DNA of 64,000 nucleotides from Bimuria novae-zelandiae CBS 107.79 (GCA_010015655.1 ML976682.1:573689-637688), one strand, 5' to 3'. Counted from the first letter of the stretch, positions 21,816 to 33,658 are shown. Notes: a model not told the origin generated them from the letters alone. Translations and numbers: made by a program.

Positions 21816-24800
21816 TCAAGCGGGACACGATAAACCTCGTATACTCTCAACCTTATCCAGGTTCACCTTTACGTTCCCAAGCGCGTCATAGTCTTTCTTC
21901 TCGATACTTCTCCGCGACTCGGCAGCACTCTTGAAACCAGACCTTCCCACACCGGCGCCCGCCAAGTAACTGAACACAGCCATGAAGGCATTATCAGGGT
22001 CCTTTACAACATCTGATGGGAAACAAAGTCAGCAAGGTTGGAACGATGGGACAGGTCTCCTGGGGGATAGCAGGACATGATTGCGCATAAACTCACCGTA
22101 AAGGGTCTGGGCGGTATCCCCAACACCGCCAATCAATCGACTGATTGTACGAACAGCCGTCATTCCGGTGGCGCCAGCAGCCTCACCAACGAAGGGGATC
22201 CAGAACAGGAAGCCAGTGATGAAGTTCAGAATCATCTCTTTGCGCTCCTCCTTCTCGATCTCGTCTGCCTTCTTGACAATCTTCTCCATGCTGTCGACAG
22301 CCTCTACCACCGAAAATGCAGGTAGTGAACCTGCGTCGGTCATATCAACCTGGTCTAGGTCGTCGTCATATTGGGCTGCGAAGTTCATGACGGAGAAACG
22401 CTCAAGCAGGTCCGTAGCGTTAGCGTACGAATCCCCAATGGTGTCCTTCGGGTTGTAGATCTTGATGCTGTTGTCGGCGGGAAGTGGGTACTTGAAGAAG
22501 AAGTTGTTGTTCCAGGCGATGCAGTTCTGGACGTTCTCGTTCGACCACTGACATCCGTTGTTGATCTTGACCAGCCTCTTGCCAAAGGTGATCCACTCTT
22601 TCTCTATGCCCCAGGATTCTGCGATCGCACTGTAGAAACCATTCTCGTCCTTGAGGCTGAAGGTTGCATTGGGAATGGAGCCTCCCGAAATAGTCGAGAC
22701 TGGTACGAATTCGTACTTTGGGCACGCATCCATGTTGACGGAGCCGTATCCGCTCTTGCAATTATCGCCTCCGACGCAGCCAATTGCGCAAGTGGCGTAC
22801 CTGCAGGAGTTGCAGCACTGAAGCCACTTGTATTCCTGACAGGTGAAGTACTTGTCCACTTCGTCGCTGGCCATGAACTTGTCGATCTGCTCGGGGATCT
22901 GTTCCTTGGTGTAACTTTCGTAAGTACTGAATTTATCGTCGTAGCCATCGTCGAGCAGTTTCTTATACTTGTCTAAGGCGTCTTTCATGATTATGTTCTG
23001 GACTTCCGCTATGTATTGCTCCATGCAGTGAGCGGGGATGGAGTCTTTGCGATCTTCCAGCTGTTCGAGTGTGCTGTAGGAACCTGTACACTCGGACCAG
23101 TAGTGGTCGTCAATAACGGCTTCATCGTAGTCGCCACCGCTTCCACTGCAATATTCAGTACTTGGAACAAATGAGCAGAGTGAGTGTAACTTACTCCCAC
23201 CAGTCCTGCAGATCCACAGCCCAATCCGAAGTGCCCGCAAAGTTGTACGAATCATAGACAGAGGCCCGCTTCTCCTTCATGTCATCGTCCATGTAGGCCA
23301 CCCACTCAGTATCGTTGTACACAAACATATTCGAGCCTTCTTTTGTCCACTGCTTGTTGACGTTGCCACCTTGCAAGATCTCCTTAATCTCGGCGTTGGA
23401 GATATACCCTGCGGTATCCGTACAGCGCCCTTTATTGGCGTTCGATATGCGTGGCGTTCCGGTAAACCTACACATTTCAGAGTCGCAGCCGGCCTTTTGC
23501 ATCTTGAATGATCGACCGTAGCTGCTCACTCCTACCACTACCTTGTTGGAGACTGCACCAGCCTTTGTAATCATGGAGAGGGCATCCTTCGTCTCTGTCT
23601 CATTGACATGTGATCGTAGGCAGTTGCCATTCTCGCATCCAGGAGAAGTCCAGTTATTGTTGTAGTCCCATTGACCATGAAGATCGTAAGTCATGTAGAC
23701 AATATAGTCAAGATCCTTGGCCATGTTCTTCACCGGGAAGGATTTGAGGTACCAGAAAGATGATGGTGCCGCAAAAGAGACCGACTTAGAGGATCCAAGG
23801 GACGATTTCACACTAGAAAGAAGTCGGTAATAATTCAACCCGTTTTGCGGGTCGTCGGTCGGGATGTCCGGAATGTCAGGCGCCTTGAAGAGTTAGCCAA
23901 CATCACACAAGTGAATACAGCAGTTCCAACTTACTCCAGGATATTCCCAGTCGAGATCAACGCCGTCAAGATTGTGTTCCTTGACAAAAGCGACAATGTT
24001 GTTCTTGAATGTCTCCCGGTTAGCGGGCTTAACGGCCTCGCGTAGAATCGAAAAGGTCCCGGGAAAAGTACTGAAATCCCAGCCTCCAAAGGAGATAATC
24101 TTCTTGACGTATTGCAGTTGCTTGAATTTGTCGAACTGTATTTTTACTAGCGGATCGGTGATCTCGGGCTTGAATGTACCAGCTGAGATATTTGCAAAGG
24201 CGAAGTGGATATGTGTGTAGTCGTCGGGTATAGTCTCGACGTCCATGTTCAGACTAGAGAGGGAGACAACAGGTCAGCAATCATACATGAGGTGGGAGGA
24301 CGTAGTATGTGCGGCTACCTCCGATAGGGCTCTGTACAGTCCGTCTTCTCTGCACCAGGGTGTCACTTACCACTCGCGGTTGAAGTTCCAAGCCTCATAA
24401 TAAGCTACTTTCATCTTTTTTGCTGGAGCGGGGCCTTTGATAATGTCTCTGCCGCAGTTGCTGATACATCCATTCTGATGACCTGATGTGCCAGGGGCGC
24501 CAGTAGCTGATTTCTTAACCGTACAATAGTCGTCGGTCGTTCCGCATTGGCCCCAAATGTTGCAACACACGTTCAGTGGGCATGGATTGAGTGAGCTCAT
24601 GTTCGAACCGGAGGGTGGCTTTACGGCACCTGGCATCGTAGGTCCACAGACAGCATTCGCAACGGTGGCAGGCATAGGTGGTGTCCCACTGCTGACACAC
24701 ATAAGGAAGTCGCGAAAGAACTTAGTTGGGTCGCAGCCGTTCCAGCCCCAGGTATTCTTGTTGAATTCCTCGAGATCCTTAGGATCGAGGTCGCGAGCAA

Positions 24801-26482
24801 TAGCGATACTAGTGCAACTATCGTTTGGTTGAGTGAGGTACGTGGCGCAATTGCCATTAGCGTCAGGCTTCGGCTTCAAATCAGGTCGCTTGCCAGCAGT
24901 GCAGCATACCTGTTGGCCTTCCATCAAAGTGGAGCAAAGGTTCTCTTTGGTGTTGGCCTTTAGGAAGTCGTTTGCGCTGATGCCACACTTTGATGGGAGC
25001 GAAGCACAATCATCGCCAGATATGACAGTTCTGAGCTTGCAAGTCCCATCGGAGTTGCCAGGTGGAAGGGTACTAGGCAGAGTTCCCGTGCTGCAACAGA
25101 CCAGCTCATCCTTGACAAGTGTAGTGCAGATATTAATCCGGTTGTACTCCTTTAGCTTGGTTTGAGCGATGCCGCACCTCTCCGCTACGGCCGAACAACC
25201 ATCGCCAGCATGTACTGTGGTAGTCTTGCAATCGGCCCTGATTTGGAGACGAGACCTTGCACCCAGGGGGGCAGCCGATGCACTGATAGGTTGCAGACTA
25301 GTGGTGGCGTTTGTACTGTTGCTTGAGGTGCTCTTAACTTCCCCTGGGATGCGTAGAGTGACCTTCATCCAGTCTTCGCTCGCTTCATCAGGGTTGACAC
25401 ATCCGCCATTGGCCCACGTGCTGACTGATTTGTGAACAAAGGGAAGATTCTCGGCGCTTGTCGCAACGATTCCGATACTGTAATCTGCACCGCGGTCCTT
25501 GGCCCCACATAGTTGGACTATAATTGTGTTCGAAATGGTCTGTTTCTCCACGTATGCTAGGAGGTTGTCGAGAACGTCGGCCGTAATACCGTGTTGATGG
25601 AGCTCCACACCCGAAAAGAGACCAATGGCCGCTGACTGAGAGTATGCAAATTCTATTGCATTGTTGTTGCAGGAAGGCGTTTGCTGGGCGAGGTGGCGAA
25701 TCATCTGGCGACCAGCAGACACAAGGTGACTAGTGGAGAAGTCTTCATTGCTCGCTTCAACACCGTGATACAGCTGAACATGATTGTCCTCCAGAACACG
25801 GTTTGCAGTTGTGCATAGAGATGCCTTCTGCTCGTCGGGGACGAATAGAGGCTTCTCTCCTGTGCTGTAGTCGGCTGAGCATGCTCTGATGATGGGCTCT
25901 GTCGTGATTTCGTCGGATTGCGGGGGTTGGACGACCATGCTTAACAGCATAGTCTCGTTACAAGATTTTATTCTCGTAGCGTCAGGAAACAGGGACCACC
26001 CTGCTCCTGAAGTATCGTTCTTCGCCTCGGTACATGACACAGGACACGGTCGTAGGGCTTCTGGTCTCATTCTCTTGGCTGCCGCTAGCCACTCATTAAG
26101 ATCGTCTCCATTGTCTTCTTCTGCTCTCCTAGGAGACCCGGTACTCGAAGCGGAAGTTCTAGAACCAATCACAAGGTCAGCCATTTTGTAAAGACTCTCG
26201 CTGCAGACTGTGCGATCGTAGGGTATGACAGAGATCCTTTTGAGATGCTTGCGAGTGTACAGAGCCCGGGGTAACCTCAGCCAGAAGCATACAGACGCAG
26301 ACTCCCGGTGAGATCTGCGCACAAGCGGCTTCTGTACGGTGTATGCTGAGGTTACACTTGGTACAATGTAGTTACAAGAGTCTCCAGAGATCTTTGTCGC
26401 CTGTTGTGCAGGTTTTGGGTACGTACAGAACACTTGCAGCCAGCAAAGCGCATGGAAGATAATGAAGTAACAAAATCCTCAT
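21816..26482 (-). CDS. Secreted subgroup-C GH18 chitinase with LysM and CBM18 domains
   Basis: Exons are ~26430-24371, 24253-23935, 23883-23195, 23145-22097 and 22012-21816; introns of 117, 51, 49 and 84 bp all keep frame. A probable signal-peptide exon starts at ATG 26482 (MRILLLHYLPCALLAASV), but its junction to the main frame is unresolved. Total length is about 1,440 residues. Order: an N-terminal region with EALRPCPVSC; three LysM-like repeats (GDGCSAVAERCGIAQTKLKE; GDDCASLPSKCGISANDFLK; NDSCTSIAIARDLDPKDLEE); a CBM18 hevein-like site (CCNIWGQCGTTDDYC); then GH18 from KMKVAYYEAWNFNRE. The catalytic DxxDxDxE is DGVDLDWEYPG, ending exon 3. A long Cys-containing C-terminal region follows. 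This architecture is shared with killer-toxin alpha-like subgroup C chitinases, which cleave chitin in cell walls of the fungus itself or of others. The promoter faces a second secreted-protein gene at 27326. Confidence 0.88.
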
Positions 26483-27325
26483 AATGGCAGGCTACCCCCG
26501 GAACAATTCCTGAAGAATTCACCAAGGACCTCTGAGCCAGAATAAAAATTTAAAAATGAGTGTGGAGGAAACGAGAGACACAGTATTCAAGTCCTGTCTG
26601 ACCTTGCTTCTCAACAGTGAAATAGAATGGACAGGCTTGACATTTGGGCATGGCGATATCGTGATCAGCTGTCGAATAGTCTAGCGCATGCCGCGGAACG
26701 ATTTCCCCAACTTCGGGCATCTAGACTTTCAGATTATCTCGGTTGCGATACCTCGGCACTTGTTGGTGCTTGCGCCGCATTCATGCAGGTACAGTATGTA
26801 GGATTGCGGAGCCCCTCGGCCCCCAAAACTTCCAGGTCCGTGCCTTGGGCTAGCTCAGGGTCCTTCGGCCCGCCGTCCACGTCCCCACAGACAACTAACC
26901 TCGAAGGATCCTGTCAGCGGCTATTCCTACTAACCTGATATCAGACTGTTCTTCTCAAGCGAGCCTCCGCTGAGGAAATTTTCGCACGAGCGTGTTGACG
27001 ACGGAGATTTCGCTCCGAGTCTGGACTGTCTTCTCAATCATGTCGGCATCGCCGGACATGGTATGGAGGTACGGTACTCGGAAGTAGCTGCACGGGTGGG
27101 GAAATGTCTCCCAGATGCAGAAGTTTCACCGAAAGTTATCGTTCCACTTGAAGCCCGAGTCACATTCCCTTATGTTGGGTACTTCGAGAGCATTTCATGA
27201 TCCGACAAGGACAAAGGGTCATTCGCGGTGTCTGCGCCTCAGGCTGTCTCCGTGCTGTGTTGTTCGCTCATTCACTCTTTATTCCAGTTTATTCCATTCG
27301 CTTGTGCTTCGTTCAGGCCGCCGTC
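26483..27325. promoter_or_regulatory. Divergent intergenic region between chitinase and secreted-protein genes
   Basis: These 843 bp separate the minus-strand chitinase start from the plus-strand start at 27326, so they probably hold both promoters. Plus-strand pieces look protein-like (about 26627-26790, with SRLSDYLGCDTSALVGACAA, and about 26997-27200, with SLDCLLNHVGIAGHGMEVRY), but they lie in different frames with stops between. I do not recognise the family; it may be a decayed gene fragment. Confidence 0.4.
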
Positions 27326-28202
27326 ATGAGGCTCTTTCTCTTCCCCTTGATCTCGTATTTTGTTGTGAGAGTGTGGGCTTCAGGCTACCAGGGATGTCTA
27401 GAGCGCGTTCTGTTGTAAGTGAGCGTTTGTTCAGAGATTCGAGTTCGCCAGCAAGTCTACGTGCTACGTTACCAGAGACACTCGGTCAAACTTGCCCACT
27501 TTGTATCACCTATCTTGGTGTGTCACATTGTACTCGATCGATCTATATGGCGTTTTGTGAACATCCATCTAGGAAGCCGTCGAGCTTTCAAAACACCACT
27601 ACGGGACATCATACGGTGTCCACCCGCCACTGTTTCCGTTTCGGATAAGAACCTTTGCTAATACCATCGCTAGATACAATGCGTACCAAATCGATGAATA
27701 CAACGGTCCGAACGATCGCAAAATCGGCTTCAAGTGCAGGCAGTGGGACGCCGCCACCGGCACATGCAGGAACAACCAGTGGGATGAATGTCGCAGTAGG
27801 ACCGGCGGTCGCTGCAATTTCGACGAGCTTTGTTTTTTCTTGGGGAGAGCACCAAGGAACAACGGATGGCAAGCCCTCATCCCCGGAACCGATAGGCTTG
27901 ATGTGCGATTGTCGGCCCAGAACTGCATGAATTTACACTATCCAAACAACCCGGCTTCGCCAATTCGGCGCATTTACAACTTTCCACCCCATAGTGCCAT
28001 GAAAGGGGGTGGGACGAAATGGAATGAATTCGTCGTGGATCTGAGTGCCCACATCAACGATACCTACCGAAGGATGCCCAAGCCGCTGACTGATGAGGAA
28101 AATGCAAAATTCTCGAATTTCGACTACGCGGCTGATAGAGTCAGGGAAGCCCGTACAAGAGATCACGGCCCACACTTGTACGTATATCAGCGCCTCGAAT
28201 AA
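27326..28202 (+). CDS. Small secreted Cys-containing protein, divergent partner of the chitinase
   Basis: Exon 1 is 27326-27414, intron 27415-27673 (GTAAGT...GCTAG, with gctaat 20 bp upstream of the acceptor) and exon 2 is 27674-28202, giving 205 residues. The start MRLFLFPLISYFVVRVWA is a signal peptide. The mature part begins SGYQGCLERVLLYNAYQIDE across the splice junction, then KIGFKCRQWD, TCRNNQWDECRSRTGGRCNF, FFLGR and the C-terminal GPHLYVYQRLE. About seven cysteines suggest disulphides. I recognise no named domain, but the join of CLERV to YNAYQID reads naturally and supports the intron. The head-to-head arrangement with the LysM chitinase suggests co-regulation and a related role at the cell surface or host interface; that is inference. 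The 259-bp intron is long for this window. Confidence 0.72.
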
Positions 28203-28854
28203 GCTGAGGGAAAGGGTGATGTGCGATACATGTTTGGGGTGCGACAGTGACACGCACTGGCCGCTGTTTCACCAAAGTCCAGTTGCGTATTGCTCTTGCC
28301 CCCAATTTGTTGCACAGCCGTCACCTCCACTTTCTCATTGGCTGTCTTTCTTGGAATTTACTAAGCTCATCCCATCTAGGGTTCGAAACGCGCAAGCACG
28401 CCTCACAGTACCTGTAGTGACCAGAAACATGGGTGCAAACCAGCAGCAGCTTTCCCAAGATCGCCACAGGCGGGAACAGTATGGTAAGTAACCCATGCGC
28501 AGATGGCAATTAGCCAGAAGTTTAGGATTGGTCATTCTGCACGCCGGTTGCTAGTGCTAATTCCTCTCCAGGCAAACCGTAGACTGGGCCGCGACCGTCA
28601 CGCAGTTTCCAGCCAATACTGTGGCCGGTGCGTTAGCTCGAAGCAACGCACGTGCAGAGATCTCGGCGTTTTGGCGCTGGTTTTACCGTGGAACCGATCG
28701 AGTCAACGAGAGTGCGAGAGAGCATTTCCAGGTCAATGAATCATACAGACAAGGCCACAGAGCCAGCATAAGATGCAGAGGAGCGTAGCTATGGAAAGAT
28801 CTCGGTGGCAGTATCAAACGGAAGCAAGTGCATATTGAGCGTTGGGCTTTGCTG
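28203..28854. other. Intergenic; possible small gene not resolved
   Basis: A plus-strand stretch at about 28580-28790 is open in one frame (VDWAATVTQF, EISAFWRWFYRGTDRVNESA) after a possible splice acceptor (ctctccag). An upstream exon from ATG 28430 has a GTAAGT donor, but the phases do not match, so I do not call a gene. Confidence 0.35.
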
Positions 28855-29610
28855 TCACCTGAGAACGTCAAGCCAGAGTGATTGTGGGCAGGGAGGTACA
28901 CATTCGCAGCACCATCTGCAGGCGTGATTCGCGCAGTTTTTCCTAGCTCTTTCCAGCTCTTCTCCTTCTAGCGGTAGTCCAGTGTCATAATCAAACCCGT
29001 CATGCGCATGCGCCTCTTTGAATTCCCGGTGCATCATTTCGTCGACTTCAGTTGCCTTCATCATTCTCCCATTGTCTTCCGGGTCAATCATCCACACATT
29101 TTCTTCGCCACAAGGCCAATAATGATCTTCCAAAGCGCCATACCATGCAGACAAGCCATCCTTACAAACCACATAGATCTCTCTCGCATTAACAAATAAA
29201 CGAAGAAGACGTTTTATGCAGGAAAAATAGAACGGGCTACTTGAAATTTCACCCTCGAATTGTAGGCGCTGTATTAGAGGCGCGATTGGCTCGTAGATGT
29301 CACAATACCACCCGTTGCCAATAGAGATAATGTCGAGATCCAAATTCGTCCAAACGTACCGACGCCACGCGCCATGCGACCCATAGAGCTCAGAAAATGC
29401 ACGTTGATAATACTTTTGCAGCTCCCTTCGAGACTCTTGACAGGCCTGTAGTGGTGCTGGGACCGGCGTAGAGGAGACTGGAAGTGCTTTTCTTCCATCT
29501 AAGTAATGAGCAGACACCGAGATGTCCACAGTACGAGGCTCAACGGTAAGCGCCCAGATGCGAGCTCGAAGCTCAAACGGCAGACGCGGGAATGGTTGGA
29601 AAGTGGCCAT
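28855..29610 (-). CDS. 2EXR-domain protein
   Basis: A 251-residue single-exon protein starting at ATG 29610. The N-terminal block FQPFPRLPFELRARIWALTV is the 2EXR signature (F..LP.ELR..IW), followed by EPRTVDI, the second element PAPLQACQESRRELQKYYQR, then YVWTNLDLDII and IQRLQFEG. The C-terminal part is acidic and ends in a Cys-rich stretch (NCANHACRWCCECVPPC). 2EXR proteins are abundant and expanded in Pezizomycotina; their function is unknown, though the fold is F-box-like. The frame is intact and the domain complete. It is one of the few undamaged genes between the transposon blocks. Confidence 0.85.
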   Translation of the reverse strand: MATFQPFPRLPFELRARIWALTVEPRTVDISVSAHYLDGRKALPVSSTPVPAPLQACQESRRELQKYYQRAFSELYGSHGAWRRYVWTNLDLDIISIGNGWYCDIYEPIAPLIQRLQFEGEISSSPFYFSCIKRLLRLFVNAREIYVVCKDGLSAWYGALEDHYWPCGEENVWMIDPEDNGRMMKATEVDEMMHREFKEAHAHDGFDYDTGLPLEGEELERARKNCANHACRWCCECVPPCPQSLWLDVLR

Positions 29611-30119
29611 GCTGCTCGTTTGTCAGCGGCTACGAAGTATTCGCAGCAGAATGTCCGTGCGCTTACATATTTCGCGCTCCGAGCGTCGAGAACGGATCCG
29701 TGTTCTAATCCTTTCACGCACTCGATATCGGATGATACCTAGGTATGGAGGTTGACAAGAGTAACGCACTTGTCATGCATAGGTTACAAGAAGATGAAAT
29801 TAACAATGGATAGTACAACCTCGGTGGTACGACAGCCGTCTTGGCAGGGCCGGCAACAGGGTCTCTTATCGGGTGAGTCAGTCACTCCGCCTTGGCACGC
29901 GACACCAGATTAGTGTATGCGGCTCTGCGGCGCAGTACGTCTGGACCTGCAGATGTGCCGACTGTTCGCCGGCCCCACGTTCATCCTCCCGGTGACCCGG
30001 GATTCTGCCCTGCATACTGCCTGCTGCTTCTGGATAGCTTCCACGGAGGCTGGACCGACAAGGCCCTGGTGTTCGTTGCGAAATGAAGTAGTAATCTCGG
30101 CTAGAACGAGACTAAGCCC
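29611..30119. other. Intergenic region upstream of the 2EXR gene
   Basis: No recognisable gene. It ends at the TA target site of the pogo element. Confidence 0.45.
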
Positions 30120-30121
30120 TA

Positions 30122-32234
30122 ACGTGTCCGTGCGCGTGATGAGCCACTTCGCGTGATGGGCCACCAACACCAAAACATCTCTACGAGAAACGAGGCTGTA
30201 GAGCTACACACAGTAGCTATTATTACGAGATTTCTTTATAGAAGTACTATATTAATACTTGCAATTAACCTGTGCTATTTATATTTACTTAGAAGCTTAA
30301 CGTTGCGACCGCGCCGCGTGGTCTTAGGTGGAGCTACTAATACGGCACCTAAGGCTTCCTTAGTAGCTACAGCGTCAACCACACGTTTCTGGCGCTTGTT
30401 ACTTTGTGTAAGTGGCTGCGAGGCTTTTCTCTTACCCTTCTGGGTAGATTGTAGAGCTTTTGCTGCGTCACGAGCCTCTTTCTGGCGAGCGCGCTCTGCT
30501 GCCTTCTCAGCCCTCTCCTTCTCCCTAGCTACCTTGGCGGCCTCCCGCCCCACACGCTTCTCCTCTGCAATTTTCTCCTTGTACAGCTTAGCTGCCTTCC
30601 TTAACTCAGCTGTCTCTGCTTTTCGAAGCTTTTGCTCCTTTTCCTCTTGCTCCTTCACAGACTGGCGTACACGAGCCTCCCTGACCTTCCTCGGTGACCA
30701 GAGGACTGCTCCCCCATGGTACTCTTGACGCTGCTGAAGGTCAAGACGCTTGCCCTTCTTCTTATGCTTCTTCTTAACTAGTAGTGCCTCCTTAAGCCCG
30801 TTGATCTCGTGGTGAAGTAGCTCATTTTAAACTGAGATGTAGTGAAGTGAGCGGCTGAGCTTCTGCGCGTCTTTACTGGCCTGATTCTCTACTGCAGCTC
30901 GTACGAGGCGATCTAATTTACGCCAGTCAGATCCACTGAGTACTGACGTAGAGCTCTCTCGTGATTCCTGCTCATCTTGGGTGGTTTTGGCAAATCTTTT
31001 GAGTATAACCTCTGGGTTGAAAGGTGATATGCTAGTAGCCTCAAAAGACTTGAGAATCGTCTCCTCCTGAAGGGAGCTTGCCCAGGCCTTCTAGAAGAGA
31101 GGGAAGAAGTTTCCTTTTTTAATTAGGACTAGGCCTTAGCTCTTTTAGAGGTAGGTCGTGAGCTCAGCGGAGTAGGCTGATGAGAGAGGCTTAAAGAGCA
31201 CCACATCAAGTGGCTAAAGCGTATGCGTCGAGTGAGGAGGAAGTATGGCTAGGAGGATCCTATTCCTGTCGCAATAGTCGATAAAATCCATAGTAACATG
31301 AGATCTATGGCCGTCAAGGATAAGAAGTTGGTAGGATCGTCGAGCTTTTGCCTTAGTGTAGCGATCAAACACCTGCTCAAGCCAGGCAAGGCCGATATCG
31401 TTGTTTGTCCAGCCTGAGGGTGAAGAGGAGACGTGTACGCTATGCTTTCCTGCCTCGATATCCTTAACCCAGCTTGATTGGATGTCCTTGTTGGTAGACT
31501 GGTAGATAAGGCTTGGCGGCAAGGCTGATCCATCAGCGCACACGCATGCTAGGAGGGTAATCCATTCGCGAGAGCCATCTTGTAGAGATGCTCTAACCTC
31601 CTTCTTCTCCCACATACGTCTGCTGAACACTCGTTTCGATCGGCCAATGATACCGATAAGGAAGCCTTTCTCATCCATATTGTACGTGTGACGAGGCTCA
31701 ATACCATATTCCTTGATTTTATCACCTAGGATATTAAAATACAGGCTGTATTTATCCCCTGAGTCGGCTTGGTGGCGATTGCTGTCCATACCAGTTGCCC
31801 ATCGCGAGGTAAGATAGATGCTGTGCCGATTAATAAAGCGCGTAACCTAGCTCTCGCTCACTAGCTCCTTAGCTATTGTCGACGCGAAATTTCGTATCAT
31901 CTCTCTTATAGGTGGTAGGTGACGTGCTGTAAGTCCTTCTATATATTTAACAAGCTCTACCTCTTGTTGTGGAGCAAGCTTTTGTTGGTTGATAATCTTT
32001 AATGCGTGTGGCTGTGTTGTAGCATGGTGCCTTCGCATTAAAGTTGAGCGAGAAACACCATACTTTTTAGCTACTTTTCGGTACGAAAACTATTCGCTAG
32101 GGCTTAGCGATATTAGATCTGCAAGCGCGTCGTTAATTGGAGCCATAATGGTAGAGTTATGAGGTTGTGAAGTTTGAGTGTTTTGGCGTGGGTGGCCCAT
32201 CACGCGAAGTGGCTCATCACGCGCACGGGCATGT
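30122..32234 (-). mobile_element. Fot1/pogo element, 2.1 kb, dead but structurally complete
   Basis: Inverted repeats of about 55 bp open with acrtgyccgtgcgcgtgatg at 30122 and the complement at 32234. They contain the repeated words gatgagccac and gatgggccac. TA duplications lie at 30120-30121 and 32235-32236. The transposase runs on the minus strand and carries stops. The right TIR retains more C/G than the left, in line with point decay. Confidence 0.92.
30275..32146 (-). pseudogene. Fot1/pogo transposase with stop codons
   Basis: The ATG at 32146 begins MAPINDALADLISLSPSE, then a stop, FSYRKVAKKYGVSRSTLMRR (Psq-type HTH), the CENP-B HTH (LAPQQEVELVKYIEGLTARH), a stop, and the DDE_1 domain. 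That domain carries YNMDEKGFLIGII (first D), LLILDGHRSHVTMDFIDYC (second D) and RNRILLAILPPHSTHTL, stop. Further remnants lead to a basic coiled tail at 30658-30275 (KAAKLYKEKIAEEKRV, KERAEKAAERARQKEARDAA). The stops fit W-to-stop or Q-to-stop changes at VSES-stop-VTRF and HTL-stop-PLD. This is the most complete pogo transposase in the window and a reference for the fragments at 4768 and 11964. Confidence 0.9.
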
Positions 32235-32236
32235 TA

Positions 32237-32884
32237 TAGGCGATCAGCCCACTGCCTACATAGTACACCTTCCTCTTGGGATTTCCCGTAACGTACGATC
32301 TTCCTTGCGCTATGGACAGACGTTGGAAAAGTCTGCAAGTGGTTGAACCTGCATCTCGGTAACGTAGTGGAAATGATCTTTTGTCCGATCATCGTTGCTA
32401 TCAAAATTGTACGTTATTATCGTTTCGGAAATACCTGCTCGACCCACAGAGCCAGCCAGTCATCGTCAATCCTTCCTTTTCTTGTATTTTCTTGAACGCA
32501 AAAAACTTAAATCTTCTAAAAAATTTAAGGGGGGTACTTATAACTCTATAGAAGCCCTTTATCTACTTTTAGTATATTATTATCCAAAGTTCCTTGTGTG
32601 GTGGAGAGAAAAGCGAAAAAAAGGAGACCAGAACAGAAAATACGCGCAGTCTGATAAGAAATACGCCTTAAGTGGGTCGAGCAGGTATTTCCAGAATTAC
32701 CGATACCTTTCATGGTATGGACCATCTCAAGGATCCCGGCGTGCACGATACTAAGGATTCTACCTAGTGTTGGCCATATTGATCTCTTCCACCAAGCAAC
32801 AGTCGCCTTCATTGTACCTCAGTCTCTCTCTCTCTGAAACTTGCAAGAATTTCGTCTGTCATTTGCTCCAGGGCAACCTCAACT
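32237..32884. other. Intergenic; promoter side of the LysM-WSC gene
   Basis: No gene is seen. A CT-rich tract (tcagtctctctctctctg, about 32820-32838) about 50 bp before the ATG is a common fungal core-promoter feature. Confidence 0.4.
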
Positions 32885-33658
32885 ATGAAGCCCTATTTCT
32901 CCATACTCGTTTTTCTTGCTCACTATGCTGTTGCTGGAGATCAGCCTCAGCTACAGTGGGACCCTGCCACCGTAGACGACTGTGCAGGATGGTTCGACAA
33001 TGTGGGAGACTTATCCTGCGAATACGTTCGCAAAATGTTCAACATTTCTCCCGAAGAGTTCCACTCGTGGAATCCCTCTGTTGGACTTGATTGCAAACCT
33101 TGGGATGTGCAATCCTATTGCATCGTTACGCAAAGCAAGCTCGATACGCTACCATCAATGACGTCAAGCACCAGGATCTCTACAACGACAACAACAACAG
33201 CTGCGCCCACCCTGCGCCCGAGTCCAACGGCATGGAAAGAAATGGGGTGTTATGCGGAGGACCCAGCGATGCCAATCTTAGAACAGAACATGAATCCAAA
33301 TGGCGATGCCTCTCTTAGCATTCTAAAGTGCAAGAACTCATGCTATCGTCGCGCTTATGCGTTTGCGGGCGTACAGCAGGGCAATCAATGCTGGTGCAGC
33401 AGCTACGTTGGTGGAGAATGGGCAAGCAATCAGACAGACTGCAATACGCCTTGCACTGGGGATCAGAACACAATGTGTGGTGGGAAGGGATTTTTGAACG
33501 TGTTCAAAGCGCTGGAGAATACTGTCACGGTGTCGAGTACGAGTGCTGGGGGTGTAAAGAGCAGCGCGAGTACGAGTGTTGGGAATGTAAAGAGCAGCGC
33601 AAGCCCGACGGCGGCTTTAATGTCAGGTGCAGCAACGAAGAACGCGATCTGGGGGTAG
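32885..33658 (+). CDS. Secreted LysM-WSC protein
   Basis: A 257-residue single-exon protein. Residues 1-18 are a signal peptide (FSILVFLAHYAVAG). Residues ~29-81 form a fungal-type LysM (DDCAGWFDNVGDLSCEYVRK, then MFNISPEEFHSWNPSVGLDC). A Thr/Pro linker follows, then a WSC domain at ~118-212 (MGCYAEDPAMPILEQNM, CKNSCYRRAYAFAGVQQGNQ, CWCSSYVGGEW, CNTPCTGDQNTMCGG). The tail has Ser/Thr repeats (VKSSAS, TSVGNVKSSAS). LysM binds chitin or N-acetylglucosamine oligomers and WSC binds glycans. Secreted LysM proteins can shield hyphae or hide chitin from host receptors; a wall-associated role is equally possible. No GPI signal is evident. It lies ~6 kb from the LysM chitinase promoter and 1.2 kb before a second LysM gene. 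Confidence 0.88.
   Translation: MKPYFSILVFLAHYAVAGDQPQLQWDPATVDDCAGWFDNVGDLSCEYVRKMFNISPEEFHSWNPSVGLDCKPWDVQSYCIVTQSKLDTLPSMTSSTRISTTTTTTAAPTLRPSPTAWKEMGCYAEDPAMPILEQNMNPNGDASLSILKCKNSCYRRAYAFAGVQQGNQCWCSSYVGGEWASNQTDCNTPCTGDQNTMCGGKGFLNVFKALENTVTVSSTSAGGVKSSASTSVGNVKSSASPTAALMSGAATKNAIWG

Noticed and set aside
30153..30728. 191-codon plus-strand ORF in the pogo element
   Set aside because: It is the reverse of the Lys/Glu/Arg-rich transposase tail, giving Ser/Phe/Ala-rich nonsense.
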